Numbered from the stretch's first letter, positions 1 to 8,974 are shown. The stretch: DNA of 40,504 bases from Fimbriiglobus sp. (GCA_025352235.1 JANXTU010000499.1:1-40504), one strand, 5' to 3'. Numbers and translations are program-made. Notes: generated by a model not told the origin, from the sequence alone.

Positions 1-489
1 TTCGGGAGTTTTTGGACGAACGGGTTGACGCTTTACGGGCCGCCCGTGCCGACGTTCGGTGTCACACCCGGTTCCTTCGGCGGTAGCGACGCCCACCGCA
101 ATTATTTTTTGCAGAGCTACTACGGCCTCGATTGGGATTCGTTCCGGTACAAGTCGACGATGCCCTACGGTTGGGAACCGACGGCGAAATGGGCCGGGGC
201 GACTCGGTTCTGTACGGTGGTGCGGCCGGCGCCGAGCGCCGCGAACCGGGCGCGGATCGCGCTCCGCGTGCCGCACCCGGCCGCCGAGGTTTGGGTCGCC
301 GGGGTGAAAATGAAATCGAGCGGGTTCGAGCGGACGTTCGAAACACCCGCGCTGGAAGCCGGTGCGTCCGTCGAGTACGAATTCATCGTCCGCTGGATCG
401 ACCGCGGTGAATCCCGCGCCGAGTCGCGGACGGTGACCGTGAAGCCGGGCGATTCGCGGGAAGTCGACTTCGGTGCAGAAAAAGAGTGA
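1..489 (+). CDS. TIGR03000-domain protein, 5' partial
   Basis: The reading frame is open from base 1, so the beginning of the gene lies outside the window; the first in-frame start-like codon (TTG at 25) is probably internal. The last 70 or so residues (WVAGVKMKSSGFERTFETPA through VTVKPGDSREVDF) match the pattern of TIGR03000, a short beta-rich domain found in planctomycete proteins in which a substituted side chain and a polar 'rTFeTP-L' stretch precede a Val-rich strand ending in VDF. The domain has no established biochemical function. The upstream part is rich in Gly, Tyr, Pro and Phe, as is common before this domain. The gene ends 7 bp before the convergent glycosyltransferase operon. 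The family call is from memory of the motif; the role is unknown. Confidence 0.7.
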   Translation, partial: FGSFWTNGLTLYGPPVPTFGVTPGSFGGSDAHRNYFLQSYYGLDWDSFRYKSTMPYGWEPTAKWAGATRFCTVVRPAPSAANRARIALRVPHPAAEVWVAGVKMKSSGFERTFETPALEAGASVEYEFIVRWIDRGESRAESRTVTVKPGDSREVDFGAEKE

Positions 490-496
490 GGCCGGG

Positions 497-919
497 TCAC
501 GGAGCTGCGACGGACATTTCGGCGATGTGCCGGGCCATCGTGCCCGCAAGGTCGTCGATCCCGTTGGAACCGAGTTCCGCGAGAACCGCCGCCACGGTGT
601 CCGCGAGGGCGAGCGATTCCTCATCAGTAATCGGCGAGCGGTATCGGAACAGTTCGACCGGTTCCAAAATCTTGCGGATCGTTTCGTCCCAATCGCCCGT
701 GCGTTCTACGGCGTCGGCCATCACGACGAGATCCGAGCCGCCGGTATGGAAGCGGATCAACCGGGAAACCAGCCGGTCTTGAACCGTCGGCGAAAACGGG
801 AAGCGGATCCGTTCGACGGCGTGGCCGCATCGGCGCAGCCGTTGTGCCAATTCCGCCGCGAAGGCATCGACTTCGCCCGATTCGAACGGCGTCTGCCGGC
901 TGACGAGAGCGATTTTCAC
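497..919 (-). CDS. Short GT-B N-terminal-like protein, last gene of glycosyltransferase operon
   Basis: A GTG start at 919 overlaps the stop of the upstream glycosyltransferase in a GTGA tetranucleotide, which implies translational coupling, and gives a 140-residue protein. It opens VKIALVSRQTPFESGEVDAF, the beta-strand/loop opening of a GT4-type (GT-B fold) glycosyltransferase, and resembles the opening of its upstream neighbour. It stops after one Rossmann-like half and has no C-terminal nucleotide-sugar half with the E-x7-E motif. The end is rich in Glu, Ala and Leu helices. It could be a decayed paralogue or a small accessory protein that acts with the neighbouring enzyme. A longer ATG start at 949 is possible, but it would overlap the upstream gene by more than 30 bp. 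Confidence 0.65.
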   Translation of the reverse strand: MKIALVSRQTPFESGEVDAFAAELAQRLRRCGHAVERIRFPFSPTVQDRLVSRLIRFHTGGSDLVVMADAVERTGDWDETIRKILEPVELFRYRSPITDEESLALADTVAAVLAELGSNGIDDLAGTMARHIAEMSVAAP

Positions 920-1953
920 GCGGTCAGCCTTTCGATGATGCGATCCCAATCGATGCCGAACTCGGCGAGGGTAGCGTGGGCATTTTCACCCATCCTCGCC
1001 CCGTCGACCCGATCGCGCCACAGTCGATTCATCGCCTCGGCGAGGGCTTCGGGTTCCGGCTCGCAGACGAGGCCGTTGTGGCCGTCGCGGATGACTTCCA
1101 AGCTGCCGCCGGAATCGGTGAGGGTGATGACGGGCTTACGCGCGTGGAACGCTTCCAGCGTCGAATAGCCGTAGGAATCTTCGTCGAAGGCGAGGTAGAG
1201 CGCCCCGCAGCAGCCGGCGGTGAGTGCGGCTTTCTCGGCGTCGGAAATCCAACCGGTGAAGCGGACGCGCTCCGCCACCCCGATTTCGCGGGCCTCGGCT
1301 TCCAACTTCGATTGATATCCGGGATCGTCGCCGGTGCCGGCGATGATGAGTTTCACATCAGGTTCGGTGTGCCGCATCGCCTCGAGGGCGAGTCCTTGGC
1401 GTTTGATCGCGTTCAACCGGCTCACGTACAAAATGCAGTCGCCGAAGGGGCCGGGGCGAAACGGGTGATCGCATTCGAGCGGCGGGTAAAGGATCGCCCG
1501 GGGTCGGATGCCATTGAACTCGAGGACGCGGTTGGCGACGATCCGCGAATTCGCGAACACCCGGTGGCATTCGCGCAGGTAGATTTCGTCCGAGCGCCGC
1601 ATCATGTCGCGGTGGTGCCGGCCGAATTCGGTGTCCGGCATGCCGCTCCACGGAGTGCCCCAGAGGTCGTAGGCCTCGCGGTGGTGGTGGATGAACCACG
1701 CGACTTTGTTCGGGTGACGCAGGGCGTAAGCCGGCGTGCGGATGGCGATCAATCGGTCGGCGCGGTCGCCGACATCCAGTAAGCGGAGAGCCGCGGTCTG
1801 TTCGGCGATGTTCGGCCAATGGGAATCAAACGGGATCAACAGCGTGTCGCTTTCGAAGCCGCGGCGCAGGAGCTCCCGGTGGAGGTCTTCGACAATCTTG
1901 GTAGCGCCGCCTCGGATGAACGGGACAAAAGTCGAGGCGATCAAGACCTTCAC
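916..1953 (-). CDS. GT4-family glycosyltransferase
   Basis: A 345-residue cytosolic GT-B enzyme, probably using a nucleotide sugar to build surface glycan. The GTG start at 1953 gives VKVLIASTFVPFIRGGATKI, the usual first strand and Gly loop of GT4 proteins. The second half has the family features: ILYVSRLNAIKRQGL (K/R of the donor site), KLIIAGTGDD, RVRFTGWISDAEK, and DSYGYSTLEAFHARKPVIT, corresponding to the E-x7-E region. It overlaps the upstream DUF4214-like gene by 4 bp (GTGA) and the downstream short GT gene by 4 bp, so the three form one minus-strand operon. The longer open frame up to 2190 runs through the upstream gene and is not used. Sugar specificity cannot be read from the sequence. 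Confidence 0.9.
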   Translation of the reverse strand: MKVLIASTFVPFIRGGATKIVEDLHRELLRRGFESDTLLIPFDSHWPNIAEQTAALRLLDVGDRADRLIAIRTPAYALRHPNKVAWFIHHHREAYDLWGTPWSGMPDTEFGRHHRDMMRRSDEIYLRECHRVFANSRIVANRVLEFNGIRPRAILYPPLECDHPFRPGPFGDCILYVSRLNAIKRQGLALEAMRHTEPDVKLIIAGTGDDPGYQSKLEAEAREIGVAERVRFTGWISDAEKAALTAGCCGALYLAFDEDSYGYSTLEAFHARKPVITLTDSGGSLEVIRDGHNGLVCEPEPEALAEAMNRLWRDRVDGARMGENAHATLAEFGIDWDRIIERLTA

Positions 1954-2414
1954 AACGGCACCCCCGCCGATTTCTGCCGTTCGACGATGTCTTCGACGAT
2001 CTCGTAGGAGACCTCGGTGATGGAGCGTTGCAACGCGCGGATTTGCTCCCGGAGTTGGGCGTGGTCCCGTTCCCATTTCGATTCGAGCGCGTCGGAGCGG
2101 GCCTGCATTTCGGCCTCGTGGCGGAGGCGCGTCCGGGTTTGGAACGCGATCGCTTCCCACGAATTCCGCAGGCGTTCGAGGAACTGGCACCGGGTGTACA
2201 AGAACGGGAGGAATCGCAAGAGCCGGGCGTGGCGGAGGATTTCAACCGGGCTGGCGTCGCGCCCGAGAAGGACCCGGTACGCGGCGAAAATAAAAGCGTT
2301 CCGGTCGTCGATCTGCGCGGGGATATCTTCGACGATACGGGCGGGTGTCGGGTCGGGCACCGGGGCAGAGACGAGGTCCCGGCGGATGCGGTCCGCGATC
2401 CAGCGCTCGTCCAT
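1950..2414 (-). CDS. DUF4214-like / coiled-coil protein, first gene of GT operon
   Basis: A 154-residue soluble protein. Residues about 38-65 (AFIFAAYRVLLGRDASPVEI) carry the aYR-x-lLgR-x-(p/s) signature of DUF4214, a small helical domain often fused to or encoded beside glycosyltransferases and surface proteins. The rest, from about residue 85, is highly charged with heptad-like spacing (ALESKWERDHAQLREQIRAL) and is probably a coiled coil. The last bases overlap the glycosyltransferase start by 4 bp. A scaffold or partner role for the downstream enzymes is inferred from position only. There is no signal peptide or membrane segment. Confidence 0.75.
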   Translation of the reverse strand: MDERWIADRIRRDLVSAPVPDPTPARIVEDIPAQIDDRNAFIFAAYRVLLGRDASPVEILRHARLLRFLPFLYTRCQFLERLRNSWEAIAFQTRTRLRHEAEMQARSDALESKWERDHAQLREQIRALQRSITEVSYEIVEDIVERQKSAGVPL

Positions 2415-2545
2415 ATCCGTGGGTCTCGGGGTCGTGGCTTTGTCCGTCGGCGTAGGTTATTCTGCGGCCGTTGGCTCGTCAATACGACTGGGGCCGCGGC
2501 GCAGTACAATGTCCGCAAATCATCGCCTTCCCTCCGGAGTGCACC

Positions 2546-4423
2546 ATGCGATTCGCCCGATTGCTTTTGCCCGTGGCCGGAGCGGGCCTGATCGGGATTG
2601 CCGACGCGATGCCCGGGGAAGATGCGCCGGTCCAAGTGCTCGTCTTCCAAAAAGGGATCGCGCTGCAACTCGAAGATCCGAACAATCCGTCGGTCAAGTC
2701 GCCGGATCAAGCGGAACTCGACAAGAAAGCGCTCGATTCCGCCAATCTGAAAGCGACCGACCCGGACGGGCTGCTGAAGTATTTGAAGGAACGCACCCTC
2801 AGCGATACCGAGTTGACGAAGATCCAAGCCGTCATCAAACGGCTGGGTAGCGAGGATTTCGACGGCCGGTTGAAGGCGACGACCGACCTCGAGAAAATGG
2901 GGCCGCCGGCGATCGCGCCGCTCCGCCTCGCGTCCAAGGATTCCAACAACGCCGCCGAGGTCATTTACCGGGCGGAATGGATTTTGAAGCGGATCGAGAA
3001 GGTTTCCCACGCCGACGTCGCCTCGGCGGCCATCCGGGCGCTCGCGAAAGCGAAGAGCCCGGACATCGTCCCGACGTTGCTCGGCTTCATGCCGCTCTCG
3101 GATAGCCTCGCGGTGACGGAGCAAATCCAAGCGACCCTGACCGCCGCGGCGGTCGTCGACGGCAAGCCCGACCCGGTTTTGGTAGAAGCCCTCAAGAGCA
3201 CCAACGTCCTCCGCCGCACGGCGGCCGCGATCGCATTCGTCGAGGGCGCCCCCGCGGCGGATGGGGGCCGGGTCAAGGGCATCTACCCGACGGTGCTCGA
3301 ACTCGCGAAGACCGAAAAAGAGCCGGTGCAGAAGTTCCAGCTCATCAAGTCGCTGCTGCTGTTCGCCAAAGAAAAAGAAGCCGCGGGCCTGCTGATCGAG
3401 ATGATCCCGGAGATGGCCCGCGGGCAAATCTGGCAGACCGAAGACCTGCTGGGGCAAATCGCGGGGAAAGACGCGCCGAAAGTGAAGTGCCTGAAAACTA
3501 AGGATTCATTGGTCAAAGCCCAGACCGCGTGGAAGGAATGGTGGAAGAAAGCCGAGCCGACGATCGACTTGGCCAAACTCAGCCTGAAGCCGCAGTTGCG
3601 GGGCCATTTCGTCTTGCTCTTCCACGACTACCGCTTCGGCCAAAACGCCATGCTCACCGAGTATGGCCCAGACGATAAAGAGCGCTGGAAACTGCCGGGG
3701 CTCGGCAACCCGGCCGATTTCGTGTTCGGCAAAGACGACCGCATCCACATCGTGGACCAAAACAACAGCACCGTCAGCGAACGCGACCGCGCCGGCAAAG
3801 TGCTGTCGTCATCGCGGATTGAAATCGACAACCCCAACGGCGGCGGCAAGCTTTTTTGCCAGCCGCAATCGATCCAACTCCTCGAGAACGGTAGCCGCCT
3901 CGTGGTCTGCCGCCAGGCCGTCGTCGAGTACGGCAAAGACGGCAAAGAGGTCATGAAATACGTCCGGCCGAACAACGCGAACTTCGGCAATGCCGACGTC
4001 TGCGCCGCTTTGCGGATGAAGAACGGCGACACGATTCTCGGCGTCCAAAACAACGGGCCCCAAGGACAAGCGCCGCAGATGATCACTATCGATGCGAAAG
4101 GGAAAGAGATCAAAGACAAGGCCATCAAGACCGGCCCGACGAGCTATTTCTCGACGATCATCGAAAGCGGCGAAGACCGGGTCATCCTCGGCGAGGCCAA
4201 TCAGTTCGTCGAGTACAACCTCAAAACCGGCAAGGCGGAAGGCTTCAAACGGCCCAGCAACAACCCCCGCTTTATCCAGAAGCTGCCGAGCGGCAATTTC
4301 ATCTTCCTCGACAACAGCGTCTACCCCCAACGCGTCCTCGAGATCACCCCCGAGGGCGAAGAAGCGTGGTCCTACACGATGAAGGACCCGAACATCCAAC
4401 CCATCAAGGTGCTGATTCGTTGA
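2546..4423 (+). CDS. Secreted HEAT-repeat plus beta-propeller-like protein
   Basis: A 625-residue protein. The ATG at 2546 (MRFARLLLPVAGAGLIGIAD) gives a short signal peptide and follows a CCGGAG ribosome-binding site; the longer frame upstream lacks these. Residues about 85-330 form helical HEAT-like repeats (for example FDGRLKATTDLEKMGPPAIA and VLRRTAAAIAFVEGAPAA), similar to planctomycete proteins that track units of a cleaved polymer or bind partner proteins. Residues about 360-625 change to short beta repeats with GKDDRIHIVDQNNSTV, NGSRLVVCRQAVVEYGKDGK and FIFLDNSVYPQRVLEITPEG, the look of a PQQ-like or NHL-type propeller. There is no catalytic motif, so it is probably an envelope or extracellular binding/scaffold protein. 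It ends 6 bp before the convergent GT-C gene. Confidence 0.8.
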   Translation: MRFARLLLPVAGAGLIGIADAMPGEDAPVQVLVFQKGIALQLEDPNNPSVKSPDQAELDKKALDSANLKATDPDGLLKYLKERTLSDTELTKIQAVIKRLGSEDFDGRLKATTDLEKMGPPAIAPLRLASKDSNNAAEVIYRAEWILKRIEKVSHADVASAAIRALAKAKSPDIVPTLLGFMPLSDSLAVTEQIQATLTAAAVVDGKPDPVLVEALKSTNVLRRTAAAIAFVEGAPAADGGRVKGIYPTVLELAKTEKEPVQKFQLIKSLLLFAKEKEAAGLLIEMIPEMARGQIWQTEDLLGQIAGKDAPKVKCLKTKDSLVKAQTAWKEWWKKAEPTIDLAKLSLKPQLRGHFVLLFHDYRFGQNAMLTEYGPDDKERWKLPGLGNPADFVFGKDDRIHIVDQNNSTVSERDRAGKVLSSSRIEIDNPNGGGKLFCQPQSIQLLENGSRLVVCRQAVVEYGKDGKEVMKYVRPNNANFGNADVCAALRMKNGDTILGVQNNGPQGQAPQMITIDAKGKEIKDKAIKTGPTSYFSTIIESGEDRVILGEANQFVEYNLKTGKAEGFKRPSNNPRFIQKLPSGNFIFLDNSVYPQRVLEITPEGEEAWSYTMKDPNIQPIKVLIR

Positions 4424-4429
4424 TCGGTT

Positions 4430-6058
4430 TCACTCCCGCCGGGGCAACCACGGCGCGACAATGCGGTAGATCGCCACTTTCAAACGCGGGTGATTCCGAT
4501 TGCGAATCGGCATGCTCCCGCCGTACAGGTTCGGGATTGTTTGGGCCATGAGCGGATCGTCCCAAGTCAGCGTCATGATTTTTTCCACGCAATCCGGGTC
4601 GATGGCGAAACTGGCCCCACCGTGCCACGGGCGGTAAAAGCCGCCGTCGTCCGGGATCACCGGGTAGACCAACCAATCCCCCGGTCGGAGTGTCGATTGC
4701 CCGGGCACGACCGGCAACATGCCGGCGCGGTCGCAGTAATATTGGAAGCCCCAGTGCCCGTTGAACCACACGGTTGCCCCCGGCGCGGACTGGGCGACTT
4801 CCGCGGCACGCTCGGCCAAGATTTTCTCCGGTCGTGCGTCCCAGCAATCGACGGCGAAGATCAACAGCGAGAACGCGACCGAGCCGGCGGTTGCGGATCG
4901 CAGTGACACCCCGCTGACAGCGACGGCGCGCACCCCCAGTAACGAGATCGCGAAACAGACGCCGAGCATCCGCCGCGCGGCGGGGAATGGGGAAAGGCCG
5001 AGCGCCCCGGCCGCTTCCAATAGCACCCAGCCGACGAGGAAAAGGGAGTCGGACCACTCGGCATCTCGCAGCATCTTCCAAGTCGCGCACCAGTAATTGC
5101 AAAGGATTGCACCGCCGAAGATTTGGAACGTCAGGAGCGCGCCGTGCCATTCGGATTGCGATTCCAGAAATACGGGGATCAGGAACACGGCGCAAACGAA
5201 AGCGGCACCCAGCGCGATGCGGGGTCGGTACGCGGACGCCACCCAGAGCGAGACGCCGAGCATCAGCCCGCCGAATTGCCCGAGCAGCGGTCGTACCAAA
5301 CTCAATCGCGCATCGAGGGCGTCCGCGAGATTCAACGCTTCGTCGCGATCCCCCTTGGCGTTGACCCAAAAGTGCGAGTGGCCGTACTTCTGAATCAACC
5401 AGTATTCCCACGCCCAGAATACCCCGGTCGCCAGTGATACCGCGATGACAGCGGCCGCCCAACGCCGGTGGAGCAGGGCGTACCAAACGAAGACGACCGG
5501 GAGGACGAGCAGGCTGTATTTTGTCTGCATTGCCAAACCCGCCACCAATCCGGAAGCGACAATCGGCAGCATCCGCTGCCGGTCGCAACCGCCGATGAAC
5601 AGCCGCAGCGCCGCCAGCCCCAGCGCAAGCGCCGGCACATCGAGCATGAAATTGAAGAGCACCAACACCGCGGGGGAAAAGGCGATCACGATCAATCCCG
5701 TCCGCTCGCGTCCGGGGGCGAAGCGCGCGACCAACCATGCCGTCGACCGGCACAAAATCAGGGCGAAGGGAAAGAGCCAAAACTTGAGCAGTAAGAGGTG
5801 CTCGCCGAAAATCGCGATCCCCAAACCGAGCCAGTAAGGCAGCACCGGCGGCATCAGGACGCCCATCGCCGGCTCGGGCACGGCGTTCCAAAACATCTCG
5901 AAACCGTAGGGGTCGGCCAGGTGCTGCGACAAATGCCTCGCGAAGAGCAAGTACGCGGTGTCGTCCACAACGGCGGGCTTGAGGCCGTTCAACGCCGTCA
6001 GGGCCAGCGCCGCCATCCATGCCCACCGGTACGCCGGTTTCAACGCCAACTGCCCCAT
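4430..6058 (-). CDS. GT-C fold membrane glycosyltransferase (GT39/ArnT-like)
   Basis: A 542-residue polytopic membrane protein with roughly ten or more hydrophobic segments separated by short basic loops. Near the N-terminus, after the first membrane helix, is KPAVVDDTAYLLFARHLSQH, the acidic DD loop that in GT-C enzymes (PMT, ArnT and GT39-like) lies on the outer face and takes part in catalysis with a polyprenyl-phosphate sugar donor. The C-terminal soluble segment (AERAAEVAQSAPGATVWFNG) fits the periplasmic domain of that class. It would transfer a sugar to lipid, glycan or protein outside the inner membrane; the acceptor is unknown. It is divergent from lipA with an 88-bp gap. Confidence 0.85.
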   Translation of the reverse strand: MGQLALKPAYRWAWMAALALTALNGLKPAVVDDTAYLLFARHLSQHLADPYGFEMFWNAVPEPAMGVLMPPVLPYWLGLGIAIFGEHLLLLKFWLFPFALILCRSTAWLVARFAPGRERTGLIVIAFSPAVLVLFNFMLDVPALALGLAALRLFIGGCDRQRMLPIVASGLVAGLAMQTKYSLLVLPVVFVWYALLHRRWAAAVIAVSLATGVFWAWEYWLIQKYGHSHFWVNAKGDRDEALNLADALDARLSLVRPLLGQFGGLMLGVSLWVASAYRPRIALGAAFVCAVFLIPVFLESQSEWHGALLTFQIFGGAILCNYWCATWKMLRDAEWSDSLFLVGWVLLEAAGALGLSPFPAARRMLGVCFAISLLGVRAVAVSGVSLRSATAGSVAFSLLIFAVDCWDARPEKILAERAAEVAQSAPGATVWFNGHWGFQYYCDRAGMLPVVPGQSTLRPGDWLVYPVIPDDGGFYRPWHGGASFAIDPDCVEKIMTLTWDDPLMAQTIPNLYGGSMPIRNRNHPRLKVAIYRIVAPWLPRRE

Positions 6059-6146
6059 GCGAATCCCCGTTTCCCGGCCCGATTGTGGTTCGAACCCGCG
6101 CCGTTCGGTAAACTGATTTCAAGATCTTCACGGTGCTCACTAGCTT

Positions 6147-7052
6147 ATGCGAACGCTCACGCTCATCGACAAACCGGCCGAAACCAAGCCGCCGATTGCG
6201 AATCGCCGCCTGCCGGATTGGCTCCGGCGCCCGTTGCCATCGGGGAACGAGAATCACTTCACGAACGGTTTGATCGAGGAATTGAAGCTCGAGACCGTGT
6301 GCGAGAGTGCCCGCTGTCCGAATCGGCCGGAGTGCTGGTCCCGCCGCACGGCGACGTTCATGGTCCTCGGCAACGTCTGCACCCGTCCGTGCGGATTCTG
6401 TTCGGTGCCGAAGGGGACGCCGGAATTGATCGCCGACGACGAACCGGCGCGCGTCGCCGAAGCAGCCCACCGCCTAGGGTTGAAGCACGTGGTCATCACG
6501 TCCGTGACGCGGGACGACCTCCCCGACGGCGGGGCCGAGCACTTCTACCGCTGCGTGCTGGCCGTGCGGGATCGCACCGGTTCGGCGGTCGAAGTGCTCA
6601 CGCCGGACTTTATGGGGAACACCGCTGCCATCGACCGGGTCATCGAAGCGAAGCCGGAAGTTTTCAATCACAACCTCGAAACGGTGCCGCGACTCTACGG
6701 CCGAGTCCGGGGCCGCGCCGATTACCGCCGCAGCCTCGATCTGTTGGATCGCGTGAAAACTCGGGCGCCGGAGCTTGTGACGAAAGCCGGGTTGATGCTC
6801 GGCATCGGCGAAACCATCGACGAACTCTTCGATGTCCTCGCCGACTTGCGGGACATCCGCTGCGACGTCCTCACCCTCGGGCAGTACCTCGCCCCGACCC
6901 TGAAGCACATCCCCGTCTCGCGGTTCGTGCCACCGGCGGAGTTCGACGAGATCGCCGTCCGCGCCCGCACGATGGGCTTCAAGCAGGTCGTGGCCGGGCC
7001 ATTCGTGCGTTCGAGCTACCACGCCGCCGACATGGTTCCCCACACGCATTGA
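6147..7052 (+). CDS. lipA: Lipoyl synthase
   Basis: A 301-residue radical-SAM enzyme that inserts two sulfurs into octanoyl groups bound to E2 and H proteins, the last step of lipoate synthesis. Both iron-sulfur motifs are complete: the auxiliary cluster C52-x4-C57-x5-C63 (VCESARCPNRPECW) and the radical-SAM cluster C78-x3-C82-x2-C85 (VCTRPCGFC). The C-terminal RSSYHA stretch supplies the conserved Arg-Ser-Ser-Tyr that ligates the auxiliary cluster. The length is normal for the family. The usual octanoyltransferase partner (lipB) is not adjacent; the gene stands 89 bp upstream of tmk and is divergent from the GT-C gene. Confidence 0.97.
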   Translation: MRTLTLIDKPAETKPPIANRRLPDWLRRPLPSGNENHFTNGLIEELKLETVCESARCPNRPECWSRRTATFMVLGNVCTRPCGFCSVPKGTPELIADDEPARVAEAAHRLGLKHVVITSVTRDDLPDGGAEHFYRCVLAVRDRTGSAVEVLTPDFMGNTAAIDRVIEAKPEVFNHNLETVPRLYGRVRGRADYRRSLDLLDRVKTRAPELVTKAGLMLGIGETIDELFDVLADLRDIRCDVLTLGQYLAPTLKHIPVSRFVPPAEFDEIAVRARTMGFKQVVAGPFVRSSYHAADMVPHTH

Positions 7053-7141
7053 GCGCGCAACGAATTGATGCCAGCAAGGTTTGCCATTCGATGTGTGCCT
7101 TTCCGGTTGTCACAGGAAAGACTCTGCCGTATCCTATCAAA

Positions 7142-7876
7142 ATGTTGCTTACTCAACGCGGACTGCTAATCGTTTTCGAGGGAATCGACGGGGCCGGGAA
7201 AACCACCCAAGTCGATCTTCTCGAAAAGTTCTTCGTGTCTATCGCGGTACCCACCGTCCGCTCGAAAGAGCCAACCGACGGTGCTTGGGGCAAGAAAATC
7301 CGCGACTCGGCTACCAATGGCCGTATGCCATTGGAAGAAGAGCTACACGCTTTCACCGAAGACCGGAAAGAGCACGTTCGTGACCTCATATCCCCCGCTC
7401 TAGCCGACGGGAAGATCGTCATCTTGGATCGGTACTTTTATTCGACCGTCGCATATCAGGGCATGAACGGCGCAAACGCCGATACTATCGCGTCGTCGAT
7501 GATTGAACAGTTCCCGATTCCTGACGTGGTGTTCTTGATCGACGTGCCGGTAGATCTGGGCATTTCACGAGTTAGGAACGGACGGGGCGAAACGCCGAAC
7601 GGGTTTGAACAGAATGCAGGTCTGGAATCTGCACGGCAGATTTTCCTGGGACTGGCAAAAAAGCACTCTCCGGTTCGTGTGGTAGATGGCACGGCGACGA
7701 TAGAAATGGTGCGATCAAATGTTTTACGGTTACTGCTAGATGACAAATTGAAGGCGAAATTCTGCGCCAAGGTCTACGGATGTGATGATCCGTTCAACTG
7801 CGGGCCAAGACTTAGTGGCGAGTGCCAATGGTTTAACATGTGTCGTGCCGCAAGCCAGTTTGTAGCCGCGTTGTGA
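7142..7876 (+). CDS. tmk: Thymidylate kinase with unusual Cys-rich tail
   Basis: A 244-residue dTMP kinase, which makes dTDP for DNA synthesis. The P-loop is FEGIDGAGKTTQ (residues 12-23), and the DRYFYSTVAYQG motif near residue 96 is the diagnostic TMP-binding DRx3ST-AYQ stretch. The usual protein ends near residue 205. This one continues with about 40 residues holding five cysteines (C208, C214, C220, C228, C234), which looks like a small metal-binding or disulfide knuckle. ATG 7142 is chosen because the protein then begins just before the first beta strand; an in-frame ATG at 7091 is an alternative. Base composition is lower in GC than the flanking genes (28 of 60 bases at 7681-7740), which hints at transfer. 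The tmk-holB order is common in bacteria. Confidence 0.93.
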   Translation: MLLTQRGLLIVFEGIDGAGKTTQVDLLEKFFVSIAVPTVRSKEPTDGAWGKKIRDSATNGRMPLEEELHAFTEDRKEHVRDLISPALADGKIVILDRYFYSTVAYQGMNGANADTIASSMIEQFPIPDVVFLIDVPVDLGISRVRNGRGETPNGFEQNAGLESARQIFLGLAKKHSPVRVVDGTATIEMVRSNVLRLLLDDKLKAKFCAKVYGCDDPFNCGPRLSGECQWFNMCRAASQFVAAL

Positions 7877-7950
7877 CACCACTTCGACCAACGCACTGAC
7901 AGGTCATACTCAGGCATCTCTGTTAACGCGGCCTCTTCGCGGGATAACGC

Positions 7951-8970
7951 ATGGGTTGGGAACGCATCCGCGGGCACGACGCCAACGTCGCCAAGCTGCA
8001 ATCGGCATTCGCCCGGAGCCGCTTGGCCCACGCCTACTTATTCGTGGGGCCGGACGGCATCGGCAAGCGCCTCTTCGCCGAGGAGTTCACCAAAGCGATT
8101 TTGTGCGAGCATCCCCCCGCCGCGCTCGTTGCCTGCGATCGCTGCCCGAGTTGCGCCCAAGTCGCGTCGAAAACGCACCCCGATGTGACACGGGCGGCCA
8201 AGCCCGACGACAAGCTCGAATTGCCGGTCGAGGTCGTCCGCAGCTTCTGCATGCAACTCGGGTTGAAGCCGTCGCGCGGCAGCCGGAAAGTGGCGATCCT
8301 CGAAGACGCGGACAGTTTCAACGACGAATCGGCGAACTGCTTTCTGAAGACGCTCGAAGAACCGCCGCCCGGTTCCGTCCTGATTTTGCTGGCGAACTCG
8401 ACGGAGCAGCAACTCCCGACGATCCTGTCCCGCGTGCAGATTTTGCGGTTCCACCCCCTGAGCGTGCCCGATCTGGAACGGGTGTTGACCCTCCACGAAG
8501 TCGGCGATGCGGCGGAGATCGCCCGACTCGCGCGCATCGGCGCCGGGAGTGTCGGCGTCGCGCTGAGCTTGGCCGGCGCCGAGCTGGGCGAATTCCGCGC
8601 GGTGCTGTTGAACGCGATGATCCAGACCCGCCCGGATTCCCCGGCACTCGCCGAGAAGTGGTTGCGCTTCACCGAAGACGCGGGCAAAGACGGCGCCGCC
8701 CAACGGGGCCGGACTTCGGCGGTCCTGAGATTGCTGATCGCGCAATTGCAAGCGGCACTGCGGCTGGCGTTCGGCTCGCCGGTCGACGAGCTCGATGCCG
8801 AGGAACGGGGTCAGCTCGCCGTCCTCGCCCGCAACGCGGGGCCCGACGGCCTGATGGCGATGCTCGAAGCGTGCGTCGAGGCGGAGCGGTTGATCGACCG
8901 GCGCGTCCAACTCGCCCTGATTTTGGAGCAACTCGCCGACAAACTTTGCCCGGTCCGAACGCGACTCTGA
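7951..8970 (+). CDS. holB: DNA polymerase III subunit delta' (clamp loader)
   Basis: A 339-residue AAA+ protein of the sliding-clamp loader. Seen in order: the N-terminal IRGHDANVAKLQSAFARSRL helix, the Walker A-like loop GPDGIGK (33-39), the zinc-binding cysteines C52, C62, C65 and C68 (ACDRCPSC), the RKVAILEDADSFNDESANCF Walker B region with an FLKTLEEPP sensor stretch, and ILSRVQILRF, where the usual SRC has become SRV. The length fits the family. It follows tmk after 74 bp, and the two may be cotranscribed. It is convergent with the SDR gene, which ends 4 bp away. Confidence 0.94.
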   Translation: MGWERIRGHDANVAKLQSAFARSRLAHAYLFVGPDGIGKRLFAEEFTKAILCEHPPAALVACDRCPSCAQVASKTHPDVTRAAKPDDKLELPVEVVRSFCMQLGLKPSRGSRKVAILEDADSFNDESANCFLKTLEEPPPGSVLILLANSTEQQLPTILSRVQILRFHPLSVPDLERVLTLHEVGDAAEIARLARIGAGSVGVALSLAGAELGEFRAVLLNAMIQTRPDSPALAEKWLRFTEDAGKDGAAQRGRTSAVLRLLIAQLQAALRLAFGSPVDELDAEERGQLAVLARNAGPDGLMAMLEACVEAERLIDRRVQLALILEQLADKLCPVRTRL

Positions 8971-8974
8971 TCGC

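Noticed and set aside
1826-3457. Long minus-strand open frame of 543 codons
   Set aside because: It crosses two well-supported genes in other frames, and its sequence is low-complexity and Arg/Asp-rich as expected of a GC-rich shadow.
4404-6470. Long minus-strand open frame of 688 codons over the GT-C and lipA genes
   Set aside because: The GT-C frame has clear membrane helices and lipA has complete iron-sulfur motifs; this frame has neither and is Arg-rich noise.
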